From Treponema sp. (GTDB lineage: Bacteria; Spirochaetota; Spirochaetia; Treponematales; Treponemataceae), in contig JAGARY010000078.1 in NCBI GenBank assembly GCA_017622055.1, positions 1-5,846 on the forward strand: a DNA stretch of 5,846 bases, read 5' to 3'. Below, one piece after another: positions 1-3,932 of this stretch. The notes beneath the pieces were generated by a model. That model was not told where the DNA came from, did not search any database, and saw only the letters and a list, made by a program, of their open reading frames with translations. Position numbers and translations under genes: made by a program. The number at the start of each line of letters is the position of its first letter. Within the stretch, counting starts at the first letter, position 1.

Positions 1-846
1 ATTTGCCAAACGATATCTAATTTGAAGTTCAGTTTGCTCATTTACATTTTCCAATTTTAAAGCAATTGAATAATCTTGAATTGCAGTTTGAAAATCTTTT
101 ACTCTTTCATGCATTTTTCCAGCTTCCAAACAAGATTGGGCCCCAAATTGAGCATTAGGACGTAAATGCATAAATATTTTTAAAGCTTTGTCTCCCATTC
201 CACATTCAGTCATAGAAATTGCAGCAAAGAACAATAATTGTTTATCATCTGGCTTATCATCTAAAACCCGCTTTAAAAATGGTAAAGCTTCTTTATATTT
301 TTTCATTTGATAAAAACATAAAGCAATAAATTCCATAACTTCAATATTTTCAGGTTTAATTAATTTTGCTTTTCTAAAACAAACAATTGCTTTATCAAAT
401 CCGCCTTTTTTATACAAAGCCTTACCCAAATAAAAATTTGCATCAAAAGATTCAGGCTCTTGCTTCATTGCAGACATCAAAACATTTAAAGATTCATCAA
501 TTTTATCAAGTTCAAAACAAGCAATTCCATAATATAGAGTAACAAACGCTCTATTGATTCCAATTTGAGTTGTAGAAAGTTCAAATAATGTTTTATAAAT
601 GCCGTAAACTTTATCCCAATTTTTTTCTTCATAATAGATTTTTCCAAGCAATTCCAACGAAGGAACATGTTTTGGGTCATGAGATAATTTTTTTTCAGCT
701 TCTCTAATTATTGAAGATTTTCCTTTTTTTTGTATTTTGTCAGAAACACCTTTTTCTTTTTTCCCTTTTGGAGAACCTTTTATTCCCATCAAAATAACTA
801 AAACAAGAGCGGCAACAATAATCGCAATTAAAACAGAAACAATCAT
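1..846 (-). CDS. Membrane-anchored tetratricopeptide repeat (TPR) protein, C-terminus cut by window edge
   Basis: The first 282 residues are visible and the frame stays open to base 1, so the C-terminal part is missing. Residues 2-22 form one hydrophobic segment (MIVSVLIAIIVAALVLVILM), followed by a Lys-rich linker (about 24-54), which suggests an N-terminal membrane anchor. From about residue 57 to the edge there are roughly six helical TPR units. The clearest are 134-167 (YLGKALYKKGGFDKAIVCFRKA) and 168-201 (FCFYQMKKYKEALPFLKRVL), with the typical G-Y, A and P spacing; another lies at about 235-268. TPRs mediate protein-protein contacts, so a scaffold or assembly role is likely, but no partner can be read from the sequence. 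An anchor followed by TPRs is the layout of several spirochaete envelope proteins, including flagellar collar proteins; that link is only a possibility. The ATG at 846 is preceded by AGGG with 10-nt spacing. The gene lies 41 bp after the aminotransferase stop with no terminator between, so co-transcription is likely. Confidence 0.88.
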   Translation of the reverse strand, partial: MIVSVLIAIIVAALVLVILMGIKGSPKGKKEKGVSDKIQKKGKSSIIREAEKKLSHDPKHVPSLELLGKIYYEEKNWDKVYGIYKTLFELSTTQIGINRAFVTLYYGIACFELDKIDESLNVLMSAMKQEPESFDANFYLGKALYKKGGFDKAIVCFRKAKLIKPENIEVMEFIALCFYQMKKYKEALPFLKRVLDDKPDDKQLLFFAAISMTECGMGDKALKIFMHLRPNAQFGAQSCLEAGKMHERVKDFQTAIQDYSIALKLENVNEQTELQIRYRLAN

Positions 847-887
847 ACTATTCGTACCCTATATTATTAATTTCTAATTTTGATTTC

Positions 888-2060
888 CTATTTTTTTAAT
901 TTTTTTCCAACCATATCTGCAATTCTTTCCATTGCAATCTTTAATTTATTAATATCAGTTGCATAACAACAACGAATAAATCCTTCACCACCGTCCCCAA
1001 AACAAGTTCCAGGAACAACAGCAACATTATAATTTTGAATTAATTCAGTTGCAAATTCTTCAGAAGTCATGCCAGTTGGTCTAATATCTGGGAACATATA
1101 AAAAGCACCTTCAGGTTCAGTACAAGGAAGCCCCATTTCAATAAATGCTTTATGCATTAGATTTCTACGTTGTTGATAACTAACACGCATTTTTTCAACT
1201 TCGTCCCAAGCGTGACGCAAAGCTTCTGCAGCAGCATACTGACTAAAAATTGGAGGACAAATTGAATTATAAGCGTGAAGTTTACAACATTGAGTAAGCA
1301 AATCGTTTGGAGCTGCAATATAACCAATGCGCCAACCAGTCATAGCAAAAGATTTAGAAAAACCATTAAAAATAATAGCGTAATCTTTCATTCCGTCAAA
1401 CTGACCAATTGAAACATGTTTACGATTATCGTACAAAAGTTCACAATAAATTTCATCACTCAAACACCAAATCTGATGTTTCTTTACAACTTCTGCAATT
1501 TTTTCCAATTCATCAGCAGGAATAACACGCCCCGTAGGATTACTTGGAGAACAGAACATAACTGCTTTTGTTTTTGGAGTACAAGCAGCTTCAATTTGTT
1601 CAGCAGTTGGATAAAATCCATTTACACTTGTATCAAGGTGAATTACTTTTGCATCACACAAAGCAGCCAAAGGTTGATAGCTAACATAACAAGGTTCACA
1701 AACAATAATTTCATCACCAGGATTCAAAATTGAACGCAAAACCAAATCCAAAGCTTCCGAAGCCCCAATTGTTGGCAAAATTTCAGTTTGAGGATCATAA
1801 TACAAATTAAAACGTTCCAAATATTTAGAAACTTCTTGTCTTAATTCAATTAAACCCCAGTTAGAAGTATAAGAAGTGTGACCTTTTTCCAAATGATAAA
1901 AAGCTTCTTCCCGAACAACCCAAGGAGTTGAAAAATCAGGTTCCCCAACACCAAGTGAAATAATATCATCATGTCCAATACAAAGTTCAAAAAATTTACG
2001 AATTCCTGATGGCGGAATATCAACCATTTTACTAGAAAATTTATCTATTCTGTTATTCAT
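888..2060 (-). CDS. Class I/II PLP-dependent aminotransferase, AlaT/YugH- or aspartate aminotransferase-like
   Basis: This complete 390-residue protein has the normal length for fold-type I aminotransferases and transfers an amino group between an amino acid and a 2-oxo acid in the cytoplasm. Visible landmarks are the substrate-site GVGEPDF (37-43), the PLP-phosphate loop GAS (99-101), SPSNPTG (171-177, with Asn174), SDEIY (201-205, with Asp202 for the pyridine nitrogen and Tyr205), FSKSFAMTGWRIGY (234-247, with Lys236 as the Schiff-base lysine), and Arg363 in FIRCCY for the substrate carboxylate. All key residues are present, so it should be active. The N-terminal PSGIRKFF and the neighbouring Lrp-type regulator recall the Bacillus YugH (AlaT) pairing, which favours alanine or aspartate as amino donor. 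Aromatic or N-acetyl-diaminopimelate (PatA-like) specificity cannot be excluded. The start is supported by GGAG 7 nt upstream. A 309-bp repeat-filled region separates it from the regulator. Confidence 0.93.
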   Translation of the reverse strand: MNNRIDKFSSKMVDIPPSGIRKFFELCIGHDDIISLGVGEPDFSTPWVVREEAFYHLEKGHTSYTSNWGLIELRQEVSKYLERFNLYYDPQTEILPTIGASEALDLVLRSILNPGDEIIVCEPCYVSYQPLAALCDAKVIHLDTSVNGFYPTAEQIEAACTPKTKAVMFCSPSNPTGRVIPADELEKIAEVVKKHQIWCLSDEIYCELLYDNRKHVSIGQFDGMKDYAIIFNGFSKSFAMTGWRIGYIAAPNDLLTQCCKLHAYNSICPPIFSQYAAAEALRHAWDEVEKMRVSYQQRRNLMHKAFIEMGLPCTEPEGAFYMFPDIRPTGMTSEEFATELIQNYNVAVVPGTCFGDGGEGFIRCCYATDINKLKIAMERIADMVGKKLKK

Positions 2061-2067
2061 ATAATAT

Positions 2068-2071
2068 CTCC
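2068..2071 (-). promoter_or_regulatory. Ribosome binding site of the aminotransferase
   Basis: On the minus strand GGAG stands 7 nt before the ATG at 2060 (GGAGATATTATATG). It is the strongest Shine-Dalgarno match among the minus-strand genes here and fixes the start. It lies outside the GC-rich repeat island that begins at 2085, so translation initiation could work independently of that structure. Confidence 0.75.
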
Positions 2072-2084
2072 AATTTTTTTATTA

Positions 2085-2160
2085 GGTGGGGGAAGTCTCC
2101 CCCTCGCTCCAAAGTCCTCGCACATACGTGCTGCGGGCTTTTCCGCTACCCCCTCTGACA
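2085..2160. repeat. GC-rich palindromic intergenic island A
   Basis: This 76-bp stretch is about 63% GC inside AT-rich DNA and has no credible ORF. It contains a perfect hairpin GGGGGA-AGTC-TCCCCC (2088-2103). It also holds a longer imperfect hairpin at about 2111-2140, with AAAGTCC pairing to GGGCTTT (one G-T wobble) around a core GCAC-ATAC-GTGC (2120-2131). A second C-run (CTACCCCCTC, 2147-2156) repeats the end theme. The look is that of a dispersed noncoding repeat, and I recall similar G-run/C-run elements in Treponema intergenic regions, though that is memory rather than a search. It sits 15 bp upstream of the aminotransferase ribosome binding site. Confidence 0.6.
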
Positions 2161-2180
2161 GCAAGATATAAAGATAAGCT

Positions 2181-2204
2181 AAAAATTGCAGTGCAATTTT
2201 TTTA
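2181..2204. terminator. Terminator-like A/T hairpin, possibly bidirectional
   Basis: AAAAATTGC (2181-2189) and GCAATTTTT (2193-2201) form a perfect 9-bp stem around a 3-nt loop, with more T to 2203 on the plus strand. Read on the minus strand, the direction of the flanking genes, the same stem ends in five T residues. The stem has only two G-C pairs, so it would be a weak terminator. If it works, it would end regulator transcripts upstream of the aminotransferase. It could equally be part of the repeat cluster. Confidence 0.4.
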
Positions 2205-2220
2205 ACGCTTTTCTATTAAG

Positions 2221-2322
2221 CACCGGCCGCCAGCGGCCTTACACACCCCGCAACGCCCCGATAAATCGGGTCAGGCCGCTCTTATGAAAGTATTTTGCGT
2301 TAGCAAAATACAAATCCGTGTG
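2221..2322. repeat. GC-rich palindromic intergenic island B with nested hairpins
   Basis: Bases 2221-2280 are about 70% GC. The island holds perfect hairpins GGCCGC-CA-GCGGCC (2225-2238), CCCGAT-AA-ATCGGG (2257-2270) and GTATTTTGC-GTTA-GCAAAATAC (2290-2311, a 9-bp stem). CACAC (2242-2246) can pair with GTGTG (2318-2322) and enclose the last two in a multi-branched fold. AGCGGCCT (2232-2239) is also a perfect complement of AGGCCGCT (2273-2280), so the first hairpin and this longer pairing exclude each other. There is no ORF. The fold resembles a small nonautonomous repeat bounded by short inverted ends, but with only 5-bp ends and no visible target duplication this is not proven. The 2290-2311 stem might also terminate the regulator transcript. 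Confidence 0.55.
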
Positions 2323-2331
2323 ACAACATCT

Positions 2332-2366
2332 CTTAATTCTTAATTCATAATTCTGAATTCTTAATT
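2332..2366. repeat. Heptanucleotide tandem repeat, five copies of CTTAATT
   Basis: Five 7-bp units run end to end: CTTAATT, CTTAATT, CATAATT, CTGAATT, CTTAATT. Three match exactly and two differ by one base each. On the minus strand the unit reads AATTAAG. The array begins 3 bp after the regulator stop codon, in its 3' untranslated region and upstream of the aminotransferase. Such arrays can gain or lose copies by slippage, but here no reading frame would shift. Confidence 0.8.
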
Positions 2367-2369
2367 ACC

Positions 2370-2855
2370 TTACGCTTGCACACCTTCTCTGCGGTCACGT
2401 TCATCTTCTACGTAAACAATATCATTTTCTTTGTAAGTTTTTAAAACAAAGTTTGTTTTTGTAGAACGAACTCCTTCTAAAGTTGAAAGTTTTTCACTAA
2501 CAAACAAAGCAACATCTTTTAAGTTGTCTCCTTCAATCAAAACTTTCAAATCATAACCACCACTCATCAAATACAAAGATTTTACTTGTGGGAATCTATA
2601 AATACGGTCTGCTAATGCATCAAAACCGTGTTCTCGTTGTGGCTGAACTTGAATCTGAATTTCCGCCACAACTTTGTCCTTGGCGACTTTATCTTTTTCA
2701 GGGTTTACAATGGCCGCGTATTTTAAAATTACTCCGTCGTCTTCTAACTTCTTAATAATCTCTTGAACTTCTGCAACAGTTTTTTTTGTCATAGCAGCAA
2801 TATCTTCTGCCGACAAACGTGCATTTTGACGCAATAAATCTAAAATTTCATTCAT
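2370..2855 (-). CDS. Lrp/AsnC-family transcriptional regulator, AlaR/YugG-like
   Basis: This 161-residue protein has the usual length for the Lrp/AsnC family. Residues 1-55 form the winged helix-turn-helix (ILDLLRQNARLSAEDIAAMT, then a recognition helix around 27-40 and LEDDGVILKYAAIVN). Residues about 62-140 form the ligand-sensing, oligomerising RAM domain, with the signature YLMSGGYDLKVLIEG (95-109) and LEGVRSTKT (126-134). The family forms dimers to octamers, binds an amino acid and controls amino-acid metabolism genes. The segment GFDALADRIYRF...LYLMSG closely matches my memory of Bacillus YugG (AlaR), which likewise sits beside an aminotransferase gene, so control of the next gene is the likely job. 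The C-terminus (145-161) is charged, rich in Asp, Glu and Arg. The ATG is preceded by GGGG with 7-nt spacing. A 65-bp gap upstream contains a dyad and direct repeats fitting autoregulation. Confidence 0.93.
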   Translation of the reverse strand: MNEILDLLRQNARLSAEDIAAMTKKTVAEVQEIIKKLEDDGVILKYAAIVNPEKDKVAKDKVVAEIQIQVQPQREHGFDALADRIYRFPQVKSLYLMSGGYDLKVLIEGDNLKDVALFVSEKLSTLEGVRSTKTNFVLKTYKENDIVYVEDERDRREGVQA

Positions 2856-2883
2856 TTTGCTACCCCAAAATATTTATTTTTTT

Positions 2884-2899
2884 GTGATAATAAAATCAC
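2884..2899. promoter_or_regulatory. 16-bp dyad upstream of the Lrp-type regulator, candidate operator
   Basis: GTGATAATAAAATCAC has perfect 5-bp arms (GTGAT/ATCAC) around a 6-bp A/T centre, a size and A/T-rich layout typical of Lrp-family binding sites. On the minus strand it includes TATTAT, a possible -10 box, and lies 28 bp before the regulator's ATG, where binding would block transcription. It is followed by A residues rather than T residues in the minus-strand direction, so it is not an intrinsic terminator of the upstream transporter gene. Operator function is inferred from position and shape. Confidence 0.4.
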
Positions 2900-2900
2900 G

Positions 2901-2920
2901 TTATTACTATATATTACTAT
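2901..2920. repeat. Two 10-bp-phased direct repeats beside the dyad
   Basis: TTATTACTAT and ATATTACTAT lie directly end to end, differing only in the first base, and run up to the transporter stop codon at 2921-2923. The spacing equals about one helical turn, so both copies face the same side of the DNA. Next to a dyad upstream of an Lrp-family gene, they could be extra contact sites for the regulator. At this A/T content a chance duplication is also possible. Confidence 0.4.
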
Positions 2921-3799
2921 TTATTCCTGACTTTTACAATTCATATTAATCAATATAACCGCTATAAATATCATTACAATTCCAACAAGTTTTACAACAT
3001 CAATATTTTCTTTCCAAATAAAAATCCCAATTAATGAGCCAATCAAAGGTTCTACCGTCACTAAAATTGCAGCTTTTCCAGTTTCCAAGCCAGAAAGTCC
3101 AAAAGTGTAAAAAATGTAAGGCAAAACTGTGCAAAAAAATGCTATTCCAATCATAAAAAAAGCCGAAGAAGGTGTAAAATTAGGAATAACTTTAAAAACA
3201 TTACAAAATGGAAGCAAACTTAAACTAGAAAAAACAAAAGTATAAAAAGTCACTGTTAAAGGTTTATATTTTTTTAGAGCAAATCTTGAAAAAATTGAAT
3301 ACAAAGCATATCCAAATCCTGCACATAATCCAATAAATAAACCTTTTGCACTTAGATGATTTTCTCCACCAATCCCAGTTACAAAAACGCAGCCAACAAA
3401 AGTTAAAATCAAGGCAAATAATTTTACTTTTGTGATTTTTTCCTTAAACAAAATTGCAGATAAAATCAAAATAAAAATTGGAGATGTATATAACAAAATT
3501 ACAGCAACAGATGCTCCACTTTCCAAAATAGTAAAAAAATAACAAAGTGAAAAAAACGTTAAACTAATTACCCCAGTTCCAACAAACATCCAAATATCTT
3601 TTAATTTTATTTTCAACAAACTTCTGTCTTTTATCAAAAAGAAAAGAAACAATAGAATTGAAGAAATTGACGCTCTAAAAGTTAAAATCTGTAATAAAGA
3701 AAAGTTGTTTGCAGAAAGATTTTTCAAAAAAATAGAAATCATTCCCCACAAAACGCCCGCCGCAATTGTAGAAAAAGTAAAAACGTTCATGCTCAACAT
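2921..3799 (-). CDS. EamA-family (drug/metabolite transporter superfamily) permease
   Basis: This 292-residue integral membrane protein has about ten predicted transmembrane helices (near 8-27, 36-55, 70-91, 97-117, 125-143, 152-171, 183-203, 213-234, 240-261, 268-286). That is the normal size for the ten-helix EamA proteins. The internal duplication of the family is visible: GASVAVILLYTSPIFILILS then FKEKIT (95-123) in half one, and GKAAILVTVEPLIGSLIGIF then WKENID (241-267) in half two. Family members mostly export amino acids, metabolites or drugs across the inner membrane; the substrate cannot be told here. Lying 65 bp upstream of an amino-acid-type regulator, it might export an amino acid, which is inference. 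Met1 has no ribosome binding site and its codon overlaps a TATAAT box; Met4 (at 3790) is a serious alternative start. The gene diverges from the GH115 gene. Confidence 0.9.
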   Translation of the reverse strand: MLSMNVFTFSTIAAGVLWGMISIFLKNLSANNFSLLQILTFRASISSILLFLFFLIKDRSLLKIKLKDIWMFVGTGVISLTFFSLCYFFTILESGASVAVILLYTSPIFILILSAILFKEKITKVKLFALILTFVGCVFVTGIGGENHLSAKGLFIGLCAGFGYALYSIFSRFALKKYKPLTVTFYTFVFSSLSLLPFCNVFKVIPNFTPSSAFFMIGIAFFCTVLPYIFYTFGLSGLETGKAAILVTVEPLIGSLIGIFIWKENIDVVKLVGIVMIFIAVILINMNCKSQE

Positions 3800-3803
3800 T
3801 ATA
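3798..3803 (-). promoter_or_regulatory. Possible -10 box of the EamA gene
   Basis: On the minus strand a perfect TATAAT hexamer lies 7 bp before the ATG of Met4 and overlaps the ATG of Met1. No good -35 match stands 16-18 bp upstream; only CTTTAA is found there. If it is the true -10 box, the transcript would start within a few bases of Met4 and be almost leaderless. In A/T-rich DNA a chance hexamer is quite possible. Confidence 0.35.
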
Positions 3804-3850
3804 ACAATTTAAATAAAAATTTAAAGAACAAAGATTTTTTCACACGTTGC

Positions 3851-3860
3851 ATACTAGTAT
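3851..3860. promoter_or_regulatory. Perfect 10-bp palindrome in the divergent intergenic region
   Basis: ATACTAGTAT is fully self-complementary and stands about 48 bp upstream of the EamA -10 candidate and 38 bp before the GH115 -10 candidate. A short perfect palindrome placed between two divergent promoters is compatible with an operator, but no known operator consensus is matched. The rest of 3800-3932 is very A/T-rich, with a repeated AATTTAAA (3806-3813 and 3818-3825), and contains no gene that I can see. Confidence 0.3.
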
Positions 3861-3894
3861 TTTAGATATTTATACACTAAAATTAAAATATATG

Positions 3895-3903
3895 TGTTAT
3901 ACT
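3895..3903 (+). promoter_or_regulatory. Extended -10 promoter candidate for the GH115 gene
   Basis: TGTTATACT matches the extended -10 pattern TGnTATAAT with one mismatch in the hexamer. No -35 match is seen at 17-bp spacing (CACTAA at 3875-3880), which extended -10 promoters can tolerate. The predicted transcript start near 3910 would leave a leader of about 23 nt containing the ribosome binding site. Position and strand fit the GH115 gene. Confidence 0.45.
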
Positions 3904-3923
3904 TATTATTAACAGATATACAT

Positions 3924-3927
3924 GAGG
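3924..3927 (+). promoter_or_regulatory. Ribosome binding site of the GH115 gene
   Basis: GAGG precedes the ATG at 3933 with 5-nt spacing (GAGGTTACTATG). This is a good Shine-Dalgarno match and decides the start of the GH115 reading frame. The protein then starts directly with a soluble sequence, so the absence of a signal peptide does not come from a wrongly chosen start. Confidence 0.75.
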
Positions 3928-3932
3928 TTACT

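Noticed and set aside
486..680. 64-codon minus-strand reading frame
   Set aside because: It lies entirely inside the TPR gene in another frame on the same strand, with no domain or ribosome binding site. The TPR frame is open across the full 846 bases and shows clear repeats.
1416..1733. 105-codon plus-strand reading frame rich in Phe, Asn and Ile
   Set aside because: It is antisense to the well-supported aminotransferase, and its composition is that of a complementary-strand shadow with no recognisable motif.
2242..2322. Complete miniature transposable element with terminal inverted repeats
   Set aside because: CACAC/GTGTG ends are only 5 bp and cannot be extended, and no target-site duplication is visible, so only a palindromic repeat is claimed.
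2061..2369. tRNA, riboswitch or CRISPR array in the structured gap
   Set aside because: No cloverleaf with a T-arm motif, no recognised riboswitch core and no regularly spaced repeats with unique spacers were found. The hairpins differ in sequence and the only tandem array has 7-bp units without spacers.
2884..2899. Rho-independent terminator for the EamA transcript
   Set aside because: The hairpin has a 5-bp, A/T-rich stem and is followed on the transcript strand by A residues, not U residues.
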